A stretch of 20,156 nucleotides of DNA from Oscillospiraceae bacterium (lineage in GTDB: Bacteria > Bacillota > Clostridia > Oscillospirales > Ruminococcaceae), in contig JAQUTM010000022.1 in NCBI GenBank assembly GCA_028694405.1, forward strand, positions 1-20,156, given 5' to 3'. The position numbers and the translations under genes were made by a program. The notes beneath the pieces are model-generated. The model had not been told where the DNA came from. It worked only from the letters and a program-made list of their open reading frames with translations, and ran no database searches. This document shows, piece after piece, positions 6,489-14,397 of this stretch (within the stretch, counting starts at the first letter, position 1; every line of letters begins with the position of its first letter).

Positions 6489-7757
6489 TTACGCCTTCGG
6501 CTTGATAATTACCGTGGCGCTGCGCTCTGGGTTCAACATCGTTTTCAGCGCGTTATTTAAATCCTGCACTGTGATATCACACAAAGCGGCAATCTCATCA
6601 TAAGTGGTGCGCCCTTTAAAGTGTGCAGCTGCCAAATCTCCTGCAACATCATCTATGCTTTCCAAGTTGGTTACAAAATCTCCCAGCATCATATTTTTAA
6701 TGCAGGTAAACATCTCTTCATCAACGCCTTGGGTTTTTAAGCGCGTAATTTCTGCACGCAGCAGCTTTTCCACTTGGGCAGGGTCTTTTGTCTCGCCCGC
6801 AAAAATAAAGTTTAAATATCCCTCTCCGCTTAAATATTCTCCGCTAAATCCGGGGTTTATCAGCCCTTCATCATAAAGCTTGCGATAAAGAGGTGTGGTA
6901 TCGCCCACCAAAAGCTCGGTCAGCATATCACATATAATCTCTGTGCGAATATCGTTTGGCATGGGTGTCTCTTTAAAGCCAAGACCAAATATAGGCTGTG
7001 ACACCGCCATCGTAAGTTCTATATGAGGCTTGTGTATTTCTGCCGGTTCTTCTTCCACATAACGTTTTACAGCACTTTCCTTTGCCGGTATCTCAGCACG
7101 CTGTACAGCATCTAAAACCTGCTGTACCGTAATGTTACCCGCCACGCTCAGCACCATATTTTGCGGACAGTAAAAAGCGTCACAGCAAGCATACAAAAGC
7201 TGGGGTGTAATTTCTGCAATGCTCTCTACACTGCCTGCAATATCGTCTTTTACAGGGCAGGTATGGTACAGACAGTCAAACATCGCAAACATCATACGCC
7301 ACTCGGCACTGTCATCGTACATTTTAATCTCTTGTCCGATAATACCCTGCTCTTTTTCCACCGTCTCTTTGGTAAAGTAAGGTTTGGATACAAAGCTAAG
7401 CAAAATATCCAAGCTCTCATCAATATTATCGGTGGCAGAAAAAATATAACAGGTTTTGTCAAAGCTGGTATAAGCATTGGCATTGGCACCCGTTTTTGCA
7501 TACAGGGCAAAGGCGTCCTGCCCATCTTCGTTTTCAAACATTTTATGCTCTAAAAAATGGGCAACACCGGCAGGCAGCGTGTAATCGGTTCCGTTTAAAT
7601 TAAAACGGCGCACTACGCTGCCGTAGTTTGTGCCATATATGGCATGTACGCCTTTGTACTGCGGCATTTCGCACACAATAACCGTCAACCCGTTAGCAAG
7701 CACAATTTTGCTGTGCCAGGTGGCGCTTTTTACATTTTCAAGTGCAGCGTTAGGCAT
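6489..7757 (-). CDS. M16 zinc metallopeptidase, active subunit (YmfH-like)
   Basis: Insulinase/processing-protease family (M16) protein of 422 residues. The inverted zinc motif HxxEH is intact (HFLEH, H67, E70, H71). A distal glutamate that can serve as third ligand lies in EKEQGIIGQEIKMYDD (E143). A second, non-catalytic M16 half fills the C-terminus. The ATG at 7757 is preferred over an in-frame GTG four codons earlier because AAGGTGG sits 8 bases before it. It overlaps the end of the upstream M16 gene by 8 bases, indicating translational coupling. The order matches Bacillus ymfF-ymfH. The natural substrate is unknown; cytosolic peptide turnover is an inference. Confidence 0.92.
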   Translation of the reverse strand: MPNAALENVKSATWHSKIVLANGLTVIVCEMPQYKGVHAIYGTNYGSVVRRFNLNGTDYTLPAGVAHFLEHKMFENEDGQDAFALYAKTGANANAYTSFDKTCYIFSATDNIDESLDILLSFVSKPYFTKETVEKEQGIIGQEIKMYDDSAEWRMMFAMFDCLYHTCPVKDDIAGSVESIAEITPQLLYACCDAFYCPQNMVLSVAGNITVQQVLDAVQRAEIPAKESAVKRYVEEEPAEIHKPHIELTMAVSQPIFGLGFKETPMPNDIRTEIICDMLTELLVGDTTPLYRKLYDEGLINPGFSGEYLSGEGYLNFIFAGETKDPAQVEKLLRAEITRLKTQGVDEEMFTCIKNMMLGDFVTNLESIDDVAGDLAAAHFKGRTTYDEIAALCDITVQDLNNALKTMLNPERSATVIIKPKA

Positions 7758-9024
7758 GAGCGGCACCACCTTTCGTGTTGGTTAAGGTATACGTTACCTG
7801 CAACGTAAATTTGTCCAGCATAGCACGAATATCCCCCTCGCTTACCATGGCAATTTCCTGCTTTACCTGCTGGGGTGTTTTAAAACTGCCGCGCATAATT
7901 TCACCCATATACCAATTTTCAATACTGGGCAGATTATCCTCTACGGCATCTAAGCTGTTATATAATGTACGCTTTACATCTTCAATCTCTTTTTGTGTTA
8001 TCTCTTCTGTTTTCAATTTGTCCAGTTCTGCCAAAACCGCCTGCTGTAGTTTTTCTGCGTTTTTATGCTCTACGCCGCTGTCTATGCTCAGCATACCGTT
8101 AATGTGGCTATAGCTGGAGGCACAGTAATAGCACAGGCTTTGTTTTTCGCGCACATTGGTAAACAGACGACTGGTAGGTGTGCCGCCCAAAACGCCAATG
8201 GCCATACGCATTTTACTTAAATCTTCATTTTTTAATATTTCAGCAGTTGTAAACAGCATACATACCTTGCCCTGCTCGGTAGGCAGCGGCTCTACACAGC
8301 TTTGCGGCGCTGTTACAGGCATAGCGTGAGGCTGTGCAGGCTGTAAGAGACAGCGGTCAATTTTTTGCAGCTGCTGCACAAGCAGTGTTTTTACGCTTTG
8401 TGCGTCTGCGCCCATTACCAACACCTCAACAGCAGCAGTCTGTACCATATTAAGATAAGCCTGATATAGCTGCTGTGGCGTTATAGGGTCAATATCGTCT
8501 AAATAGCCATACCGCTCAATACCGCTTTCGTCGTCGCCAAAAAATTTACGTCTTGCCTGACGCACACAATAAATGCGCTTTTCGTTAATTTCGCTCTCCA
8601 GCACCTCGCGCAGCTTGTCCTTTTCTATCTCTATAGCCTCACTGTCAAAGGCACCGTTTTTTACATCAGGGTGAAAGGCAACCCCAAACAAGATGTCAGC
8701 ATACTCTTTACTTAACGCCTCTCCGCCAAAGGCAAAGTCATCTTTAATACCCACCATGCTAAAATTCAGCACACGATTTGGTCCCTGCATACCACTGTCT
8801 ACCCCAAGGCTTGCACCGTAAAGCTGTGCCAGCTTAATGCTTAGCTGGGTCATATCCGGACAGGCTTCATACCCGCGCTCCATAACCATAGGCAGCAAAG
8901 CGTAAGAAGTGGCTGTGCTGCGTTTACCGGGCATAATAAAATTTATGCTGATACGGCTGCGTTTAAATTTATCTGCCGGCAAAGATGTAAGATACACACC
9001 CGGCAAAATTTGTTCTCTCTGCAT
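7750..9024 (-). CDS. M16 family protein without zinc motif (YmfF-like)
   Basis: A 424-residue M16-fold protein paired with the active M16 gene that follows. The place where HxxEH should be reads LPMVMERGYEACPD (about 44-57), lacking both histidines, so it is expected to be catalytically dead. It would then act as a partner half, as in heterodimeric M16 enzymes. Family-like stretches include KLAQLYGASLGVDSG and TPTSRLFTNVREKQSLCYYCASSYS. The frame is open 90 codons further upstream, but that part covers a promoter and hairpin. The ATG at 9024, with GGGAG upstream, is the sensible start. First gene of the six-gene operon. Confidence 0.92.
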   Translation of the reverse strand: MQREQILPGVYLTSLPADKFKRSRISINFIMPGKRSTATSYALLPMVMERGYEACPDMTQLSIKLAQLYGASLGVDSGMQGPNRVLNFSMVGIKDDFAFGGEALSKEYADILFGVAFHPDVKNGAFDSEAIEIEKDKLREVLESEINEKRIYCVRQARRKFFGDDESGIERYGYLDDIDPITPQQLYQAYLNMVQTAAVEVLVMGADAQSVKTLLVQQLQKIDRCLLQPAQPHAMPVTAPQSCVEPLPTEQGKVCMLFTTAEILKNEDLSKMRMAIGVLGGTPTSRLFTNVREKQSLCYYCASSYSHINGMLSIDSGVEHKNAEKLQQAVLAELDKLKTEEITQKEIEDVKRTLYNSLDAVEDNLPSIENWYMGEIMRGSFKTPQQVKQEIAMVSEGDIRAMLDKFTLQVTYTLTNTKGGAAHA

Positions 9025-9063
9025 ATTGTTCTCCCTTATCTTTTGGTTTGAAACGGCAAAAGT

Positions 9064-9086
9064 GCCTGTGCAAATAATCCACAGGC
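9064..9086 (-). promoter_or_regulatory. Hairpin in the 5' leader of the M16-lgt-folD operon
   Basis: A perfect 7-bp pair GCCTGTG/CACAGGC (9086-9080 and 9070-9064, minus orientation) with a 9-base loop. It lies between the promoter and the first start codon. Leftward it is followed by only a four-T run, so it is at best a weak attenuator. It may instead protect or position the transcript. No known riboswitch was recognised. Confidence 0.5.
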
Positions 9087-9118
9087 TTTTGATAAAACCG
9101 CTGTTACCAGTTAGAGTT

Positions 9119-9147
9119 ATTATACCTATTTTACGGCTGTAAAACAA
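9119..9147 (-). promoter_or_regulatory. Sigma-A promoter of the M16-lgt-folD operon
   Basis: Leftward TTGTTT (9147-9142) and a perfect TATAAT (9124-9119) with a 17-base spacer. The predicted start is near 9112, leaving a leader of about 88 bases before the first M16 gene. No comparable promoter was found further down this operon. Confidence 0.82.
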
Positions 9148-9169
9148 TAAACATTCAATGAATAAAGGC

Positions 9170-9202
9170 AAAAAAGGCCGCCTTTTGTAAGGACAGCCTT
9201 TT
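9170..9202 (-). terminator. Terminator after the D,D-carboxypeptidase gene
   Basis: Stem AAAAGGC/GCCTTTT (9202-9196 and 9178-9172, minus orientation) with a 17-base loop, followed by a T-run. An internal AAAAGGC copy in the loop can pair alternatively with the same GCCTTTT arm. It lies 10 bases past the carboxypeptidase stop. Confidence 0.72.
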
Positions 9203-9212
9203 AAATGGCGTA

Positions 9213-10187
9213 TTATGCAAGATATTCCTCCAAGCACAAACCGCTTTCTTTTATTTTTTTTGCCTGTTCTACGCCTACATAGCGGTAATGCCACGGCTCA
9301 TAAATAATTTTTGTAACGTCTTGCTTCTCATAGGGGTAGCGTAAAATAAACCCGTACTCTGCGGCATTGGCACTCAGCCATGCATATTCCGGAGTTTGGT
9401 CAAAGCCACTGTCCAGCGTTTGGTAGTAAACCGATACAATATCTGCCGCCAGCCCGCTGTTATGCTCGCTGCAACCGGGTATTGCGCGAATGGTTTTTGT
9501 AATGGCATATGCCTCTTCATAGCTTTTGCCCTGTGCTTGATATTCGCTTACCATGCTGTTAAAAAGCGTAGTTTGTCTTTCCACGCTGCGATAAGTAGAG
9601 CAAATCATTAAATTAAGCCCTTGTGCGTTACCGTCTGCAATCATCTGCTTTAATGCCTGTGCCCCGCGCGCATCAAAGGTGTGCCCTGCTGCATCTACCG
9701 CCACCAATTCTACAGAAAAATCTGCTGGCAGAGGGTTATCTTCGTTAATCAGCCGCATATACCATTCCTCTTTGGGAATATCCTGTGCCGGCTGAACAGA
9801 AGGCTCCTCTACAGTGCTGCTTGGGGTTTCTGCGGGGGCTGTACCGCTGTTTGCGCCGCTTAAGGCAGAGGTATCCCCTTGCAATGCATCTGTCTGCTGT
9901 GAAGTGCTTTGGCTTTGGGGCGGATTGCCGCTGTCAGGAGGCAAAACAGCGTTATTTTTATCGCTTGTAAATAAAAAGTAAATAAAACCCGCCAATAATA
10001 ACAAGCATACTACGCCTATACCCATCTTCAGCATAAGGTTATCTTGTTTTCCGCGGCGCGCCGCAGCCTTACGGCTTTTCACCTGTGGCTTTGCTTTATA
10101 AGCAGAACCGGTGGAACGGGTAGTCTCATAATGCTGTGTGCCGGGTCCGTAAGGGTTAGTTGGTTTTCGGTTATTTTGTTGTGCCAT
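9213..10187 (-). CDS. Membrane-anchored D-alanyl-D-alanine carboxypeptidase (VanY/M15B)
   Basis: Zinc peptidase that trims terminal D-Ala from peptidoglycan stem peptides. The 324-residue product has a basic cytosolic tail (1-52), one membrane helix (about 54-73) and a Ser/Thr/Pro/Gln-rich extracytoplasmic linker (about 80-135). An M15B domain follows, with ligands H242 and D249 in SEHNSGLAAD and the E297-P-W-H300 motif. CSTYRSVERQ (196-205) is also typical of VanY. An in-frame GTG 13 codons upstream is rejected: it overlaps the -10 region, while the chosen ATG has GAGGTG before it. The gene is monocistronic with its own promoter and terminator. No vancomycin-resistance genes are nearby, so a housekeeping wall role is likelier. 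Confidence 0.93.
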   Translation of the reverse strand: MAQQNNRKPTNPYGPGTQHYETTRSTGSAYKAKPQVKSRKAAARRGKQDNLMLKMGIGVVCLLLLAGFIYFLFTSDKNNAVLPPDSGNPPQSQSTSQQTDALQGDTSALSGANSGTAPAETPSSTVEEPSVQPAQDIPKEEWYMRLINEDNPLPADFSVELVAVDAAGHTFDARGAQALKQMIADGNAQGLNLMICSTYRSVERQTTLFNSMVSEYQAQGKSYEEAYAITKTIRAIPGCSEHNSGLAADIVSVYYQTLDSGFDQTPEYAWLSANAAEYGFILRYPYEKQDVTKIIYEPWHYRYVGVEQAKKIKESGLCLEEYLA

Positions 10188-10217
10188 TTTTACACCTCGT
10201 GTATCAATTTCTATTTT

Positions 10218-10245
10218 ATTATACACCTTTTGTCAGGCAATACAA
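10218..10245 (-). promoter_or_regulatory. Promoter of the D,D-carboxypeptidase gene
   Basis: Leftward TTGTAT (10245-10240) and a perfect TATAAT (10223-10218) with a 16-base spacer. The predicted start lies about 24 bases before the ATG at 10187. Confidence 0.75.
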
Positions 10246-10302
10246 ACCGACAGTGCTTTATTTTGAGGTAATTTCACTTTTTGTATACAGCGTTTCTACA
10301 AT

Positions 10303-10345
10303 AAAAGCCGCTGCCTGGTTTTATAAACACCAAGCAGCGGCTTTT
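10303..10345 (-). terminator. Strong rho-independent terminator after lysC
   Basis: A perfect 12-bp stem AAAAGCCGCTGC/GCAGCGGCTTTT (10303-10314 and 10334-10345). The loop itself pairs further (CTTGGT with ACCAGG, one wobble). T-runs follow on both strands, so it can act in both directions. It lies 13 bases past the lysC stop and closes the threonine operon. Confidence 0.94.
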
Positions 10346-10358
10346 GTTTTTCATTTGT

Positions 10359-11564
10359 TTAATTGATAAATGCGTCATGAATTGCGTTTACAGCTTTATC
10401 TGCATCAGCTTTATCAATAATAACGCTGATTTTAATCTCGCTGGTGCTAATCATGTGAATATTGATGTTGTGCTCATATAATGCTTCAAACATGGTGCTT
10501 GCAACACCACTGTAGCTTTGCATACCTGCACCAACTACGCTAACCTTTGCCACACTGTCGTTCACTTTAATACCGTTTCCGCCAAAGCGAGCAATATTCT
10601 CCTCCAGCACTTTCATGGTAGTGCTCTTATCGTCCAAAGGCACTGTAAAGGTTAAGTCCTTGCTGCCGTCGCGGCCCACGCTCTGCAAAATAATATCAAC
10701 ATTTATTTTTTTCTGAGCCAACAAGCTAAATACTTTAAAAGACATACCGGGAACATCCGGCACACCCAAAATAGAAAATACTGCTACGTTTACGTCCTTT
10801 GCCACACCTTTAATTAACATACCTTCCACGTCAACAACCTCCTTAACGATTGTGCCCGGTACCGGGTTTAAACTTGAAATAACCTCTAAATTAACACCAA
10901 ACTTTTTAGCAAGCTCTACACTGCGGTTATTTAATACCTGCGCGCCCAAGCTGGCAAGCTCAAGCATTTCATCAAAGGTAATTAAATCCAGTTTTTTTGC
11001 CCCCGGCACAACGCGAGGGTCAGCCGTATAAACGCCTTCCACGTCCGTGTAAATTTGACACAAATCTGCTTTCAATGCCACTGCAATAGCCACTGCGCTT
11101 GTATCGCTGCCGCCGCGTCCTAAGGTTGTAATATCTTCATGGCTGTTAAGGCCCTGAAATCCCGCTACAACCACCACTTGGTTTTTGGCTAACTCGTTTT
11201 CAATGCGCTCGCTTTGCAAGCGGCGAATACGCGCTTTGGAATAGTTGCGGTCTGTTTTAAACCCCGCCTGCCAACCTGTTAAGCTGATAGCCTTAACGCC
11301 AAGCTCGCCCAAAGCCATAGCCAAAAGCGCAATACTGATTTGCTCGCCGCTGGCAAGCAGCATATCCATTTCGCGCTGAGAAGGGTCGTGTGTAATTTCG
11401 CCGGCCTTTCCAATCAAATCGTCTGTTGTATCGCCCTGTGCGCTTACAACAACTACCACGTCATTGCCTGCGCGATAAGTATCGGCAACAATACGCGCTA
11501 CGTTGAAAATACGGTCTCTGTCAGCCACAGAGGAACCGCCAAATTTTTGTACAATAAGTGCCAT
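10359..11564 (-). CDS. lysC: Aspartate kinase
   Basis: Phosphorylates L-aspartate as the first step to threonine, methionine, lysine and diaminopimelate. The 401-residue monofunctional product has KFGGSSV (7-13), then the kinase motifs TTLGRGGSDTSA and TDVEGVYTADPR. Two C-terminal ACT domains follow, one from about 265 (VAVFSILGVPDVPGMSFKVFSLLA) and one from about 345 (KVSVVGAGMQSYSGVASTMFEAL). The ACT domains imply allosteric inhibition by lysine or threonine. GGAGGG at 5 bases fixes the ATG at 11564 over an upstream in-frame start. It is the last gene of the leftward ACT-hom-thrB-lysC operon, which suggests a threonine-directed isozyme. lysC is the symbol commonly used; the true effector is unknown. 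Confidence 0.96.
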   Translation of the reverse strand: MALIVQKFGGSSVADRDRIFNVARIVADTYRAGNDVVVVVSAQGDTTDDLIGKAGEITHDPSQREMDMLLASGEQISIALLAMALGELGVKAISLTGWQAGFKTDRNYSKARIRRLQSERIENELAKNQVVVVAGFQGLNSHEDITTLGRGGSDTSAVAIAVALKADLCQIYTDVEGVYTADPRVVPGAKKLDLITFDEMLELASLGAQVLNNRSVELAKKFGVNLEVISSLNPVPGTIVKEVVDVEGMLIKGVAKDVNVAVFSILGVPDVPGMSFKVFSLLAQKKINVDIILQSVGRDGSKDLTFTVPLDDKSTTMKVLEENIARFGGNGIKVNDSVAKVSVVGAGMQSYSGVASTMFEALYEHNINIHMISTSEIKISVIIDKADADKAVNAIHDAFIN

Positions 11565-11603
11565 ATATTCCCTCCGTTTATCTCTTTCCCCTATATATAA
11601 TTG

Positions 11604-11626
11604 TAAGCGGATACAAGTACCGCTTA
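11604..11626 (-). promoter_or_regulatory. Intercistronic hairpin between thrB and lysC
   Basis: A perfect 7-bp pair TAAGCGG/CCGCTTA (11604-11610 and 11620-11626, either strand) with a 9-base loop, in the 82-base gap before lysC. Leftward it is followed by ACAATTATATATAG rather than a T-run, so termination is unlikely. RNA processing or differential stability of the lysC part is possible. Confidence 0.45.
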
Positions 11627-11646
11627 TAAACAAATTTTGCTGTCCT

Positions 11647-12540
11647 TTATATTACCTGTACACCCTCGTTACAGGCTTTTAATTTATGTATGGTAAAATC
11701 GGCAGTATTTTCGTCCTGCAAAAGCATTTCTTGTGCTTTTTCAAAAAAGCTGTTTGCGCTGTAGGTGGGCACAATAGCCAGCACCGTGGGCCCTGCACCG
11801 CTTACAAAACTGGCAATCGCACCAATTTCGCGTGTTTTTTCTATAATGGCGGCACCGCCCGGTATTAAGGGCAAGCGGTACTGCTGGTGTAGCACATCTT
11901 GCGTGGCCACGCCCAACAGTTCGTAGCGCTCTTCACAAAAAGCGGCGGCAACCAGTGCCGAACGAGACAAGTTAAACACCGCGTCCTTATGGGTTACTTC
12001 CACCGGTAAAGCTGCTCGAGCCTTTTCTGTAAGCAGCTTAAAGCCGGGCACAAAAGCTGCAAAGCAAATGCTGTCGTTTATATTTCGGCGCACCGTATAC
12101 ACGCGCTTGTTATCCATTACACTGGCTACAAATCCACCCAAAATAGCAGGCGCCACATTGTCGGGGTGACCTTCCATCTCACAGGCAAGTGCCAACATAT
12201 CATCTTTTGACAAAGGGTGACCCATAAGCTCATTTGCCCCAACCACACCTGCTGCTATACAGGCGCTGCTGCTGCCAAGACCACGCGCCATTGGTATGGG
12301 ATTACACTGTCCCATTTTTAAACTTTTAAACGGTTTACCACAAGCCGCAAAGGTTTGCTGTACCGTTTTGTAAATTAAGTTTTGGTCTGTTTTAGGCACA
12401 AAAGAGCCATCATTTGAATAAATGTCCAGCTCGTCGTTTTCTGCCATTTCTACGGTATTGTACAAGCTTAATGCCAGGCCCAAACTGTCAAATCCGCTGC
12501 CCAAGTTTGCACTGGTGGCAGGTACTTTAATGGTTACCAT
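11647..12540 (-). CDS. thrB: Homoserine kinase
   Basis: GHMP-family kinase that makes O-phosphohomoserine, the substrate of threonine synthase. The 297-residue product starts MVTIKVPATSANLGSGFDSLG, the family N-terminus. The ATP-binding loop PMARGLGSSSACIAAG lies at about 83-98, and FVSGAGPTVLAI is the C-terminal GHMP motif. An ATG three codons upstream (12549) is in frame, but it lies only about one base from AAGGG. The start at 12540 has ideal spacing. It follows hom closely and precedes lysC. No thrC is present in the window. Confidence 0.96.
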   Translation of the reverse strand: MVTIKVPATSANLGSGFDSLGLALSLYNTVEMAENDELDIYSNDGSFVPKTDQNLIYKTVQQTFAACGKPFKSLKMGQCNPIPMARGLGSSSACIAAGVVGANELMGHPLSKDDMLALACEMEGHPDNVAPAILGGFVASVMDNKRVYTVRRNINDSICFAAFVPGFKLLTEKARAALPVEVTHKDAVFNLSRSALVAAAFCEERYELLGVATQDVLHQQYRLPLIPGGAAIIEKTREIGAIASFVSGAGPTVLAIVPTYSANSFFEKAQEMLLQDENTADFTIHKLKACNEGVQVI

Positions 12541-12583
12541 GTCGTGCATTCCCTTTCCGTTTCACTGCATAAAACAGGTTTTA

Positions 12584-13816
12584 TTATTCCTTTATTTTTA
12601 AAGCCAAAGCAACGGCTGCGTTTACCGCCGTCAAAGCAGTTTTGGTCTGTTGCAGCTGTTGCGGTGTAAGCGCAGCCGTTACCACAGCTACACCGTTTTC
12701 ATCTTCACACAGCAGTTTTGCGCCTGCGTTAAGTACACCCATAACATTTGCGGCAGGTGCCCCGGTTACTCTCATATAATATGCATACGCGGCCGTATCT
12801 GTCAGTAATCCCTCAAAAGGTTGGCTGTCACGCCAAAACAGGCTGTCATGTATTTTGGTACCGGTACGCACGCTGTCAATCACATCTGCCACAACAGCAC
12901 TGGCTGTAGGCAGCTTGCCCGCGCCTTTGCCGTAAAATACAACATCGCCTAACATATCGCCTTTTAACAGAACCGCATTAAATACATCTTCTACGCCTGC
13001 TAATTGGTTTGCTTTGTTTACCACCATGGGCTCTACTCCGCAGTTGACAGCGCCTGTCTCCTCGTTTTGAGCTGCGTGGGCAATAAGCTTAATTACCCCG
13101 CCTGCCAACGCCGCATTGTGAATATCCGCAACCGTAATGTTTCGGATTCCCTCCATAGGCACATTTTGGGGATATACATGGTTGCCAAAAGCAAGACTTG
13201 CCAAAATAGCAATTTTACGGCCTGCGTCAATTCCGTCTACATCGGCAGAGGGGTCTATGGTTTCGGCGTAACCCAGGCTTTGGGCAATTTTAAGTGCCTC
13301 GTCAAAGCCCATGTTTTCTTTTTCCATCTTCGTAAGCATAAAGTTGGTGGTGCCGTTTACAATACCTGCAATTTCGCTAATCAGGTTAGCTGCCAGGCAC
13401 TGGTGCATTGGGGTAATAATTGGGGTGCCGCCGCCCACGCTGGCTTCAAATAAAAAGCAAACGCCTTTTTCCTTTGCAATACGCAAAAGCTCGGCGCCGT
13501 GTGTTGCAACAAGCTCTTTGTTGCTGGTGGCAACGCTGCGTCCGCTCTCCAGCGCCTGTTTTACAAAATAATAGGCGTGTGTTGCACCGCCAATGGTTTC
13601 TACTACAGTTTTAACTTCGGGGTCGCTTAAAATAACATCAATGTTATTTACAAAAAGCTGTGCCTGCGGGTGTGCGCTAAAATCCCGAATATCTAAAATG
13701 TATTTTACCTCAATGGGCTGTCCTGCACGCCTTGCAATGCTGTTGGCATTGCGCTGCAAAACCTCCAGCACACCGCCGCCTACGGTGCCAAAACCCAAAA
13801 TTGCTATTTTTGCCAT
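12584..13816 (-). CDS. hom: Homoserine dehydrogenase
   Basis: NAD(P)H-dependent reduction of aspartate semialdehyde to homoserine. The 410-residue product has the nucleotide-binding GFGTVGGGV (8-16), the catalytic region SNKELVATHG with K100, and NGTTNFML. The signature AETIDPSADVDGIDAGRKIAIL (about 185-205) contains the second conserved lysine, K201. The C-terminal ACT region (about 340-410) is short and only weakly ACT-like: YMRVTG is present, but the usual glycine-rich PGVL loop reads AANVMGVL. Feedback control by threonine may therefore be altered. AGAGGT precedes the ATG. It lies 30 bases after the ACT-protein gene. Confidence 0.97.
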   Translation of the reverse strand: MAKIAILGFGTVGGGVLEVLQRNANSIARRAGQPIEVKYILDIRDFSAHPQAQLFVNNIDVILSDPEVKTVVETIGGATHAYYFVKQALESGRSVATSNKELVATHGAELLRIAKEKGVCFLFEASVGGGTPIITPMHQCLAANLISEIAGIVNGTTNFMLTKMEKENMGFDEALKIAQSLGYAETIDPSADVDGIDAGRKIAILASLAFGNHVYPQNVPMEGIRNITVADIHNAALAGGVIKLIAHAAQNEETGAVNCGVEPMVVNKANQLAGVEDVFNAVLLKGDMLGDVVFYGKGAGKLPTASAVVADVIDSVRTGTKIHDSLFWRDSQPFEGLLTDTAAYAYYMRVTGAPAANVMGVLNAGAKLLCEDENGVAVVTAALTPQQLQQTKTALTAVNAAVALALKIKE

Positions 13817-13846
13817 GCCTATAACCTCTCTTTATGTGTATTCACC

Positions 13847-14281
13847 TTATACCAAATTTGCACTGCGACGCACATCAATTACGGTATGCTGGCTTTTTAG
13901 CTTTGTAAGCATTTCGTCCAAAGACATCTGCAACCCTTCTGTGCGTATGGTTACGCTTACCGCTGCCGAGCCGTTTTCCGGTTTTTCTTGGTTGATTGTA
14001 ACAATGCTTGCACCTGCCGCCGAAACACCTGCCAATAGCGCCTGTAATGCGCCGGTTTCGTCTTGCAGCACCGCATTGATGGTAATAACGCCCTGTGCGT
14101 TATCGGCATCAAAAATACTGTCTTTATATTTATAAAAAGCACTTCGAGAAATATCTGCCATCTTTGTGGCAACCGATACATTTTTTGCTGCGCCACTTGC
14201 AAGCAATTCTTTTGCTTTTAAAACTTTTACAAAAACCTCGGGCAAAACAGATGCCTCTATCAATAAAAAGCGTTTATCCAT
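13847..14281 (-). CDS. PheB-like ACT domain protein (UPF0735 family)
   Basis: A 144-residue protein with a helical, helix-turn-helix-like N-terminal half (about 12-58, EVFVKVLKAKELLASG to SRSAFYKYKD). A C-terminal ACT domain runs from about 65 to 140 (GVITINAVLQDETGALQALLAGVSAAGASIVTIN). It matches the Bacillus PheB/UPF0735 family, commonly placed before hom in Firmicutes and thought to sense an amino acid. Direct DNA binding is not shown. The ATG at 14281 is chosen because GGGAGGTGG precedes it; a longer frame upstream overlaps the promoter. First gene of the threonine operon. Confidence 0.9.
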   Translation of the reverse strand: MDKRFLLIEASVLPEVFVKVLKAKELLASGAAKNVSVATKMADISRSAFYKYKDSIFDADNAQGVITINAVLQDETGALQALLAGVSAAGASIVTINQEKPENGSAAVSVTIRTEGLQMSLDEMLTKLKSQHTVIDVRRSANLV

Positions 14282-14321
14282 ATTGTCCACCTCCCAAAAA
14301 CATTTGTATCCTGTAGTAAAC

Positions 14322-14350
14322 ACTATAGCACAGTAAAGTGCCTGACGCAA
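14322..14350 (-). promoter_or_regulatory. Promoter of the ACT-hom-thrB-lysC operon
   Basis: Leftward TTGCGT (14350-14345), a 17-base spacer ending TGC, and TATAGT (14327-14322), which makes an extended -10. The start near 14315 leaves a leader of only about 34 bases. That rules out a T-box or lysine riboswitch downstream of this promoter. Confidence 0.82.
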
Positions 14351-14397
14351 CACTCCCACTCATTTTCTAAGCAAACGTGCAAAATTTTTACTTTTTG

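Noticed and set aside
9213..10187. Vancomycin-resistance vanY
   Set aside because: The enzyme family matches, but no vanH, vanA/B, vanX or two-component system genes are nearby. The gene is monocistronic, so a general wall carboxypeptidase is likelier.
13593..14135. A 180-codon rightward open frame across hom and the ACT gene
   Set aside because: It is an antisense shadow of two well-supported genes, with no ribosome site or recognisable domain.
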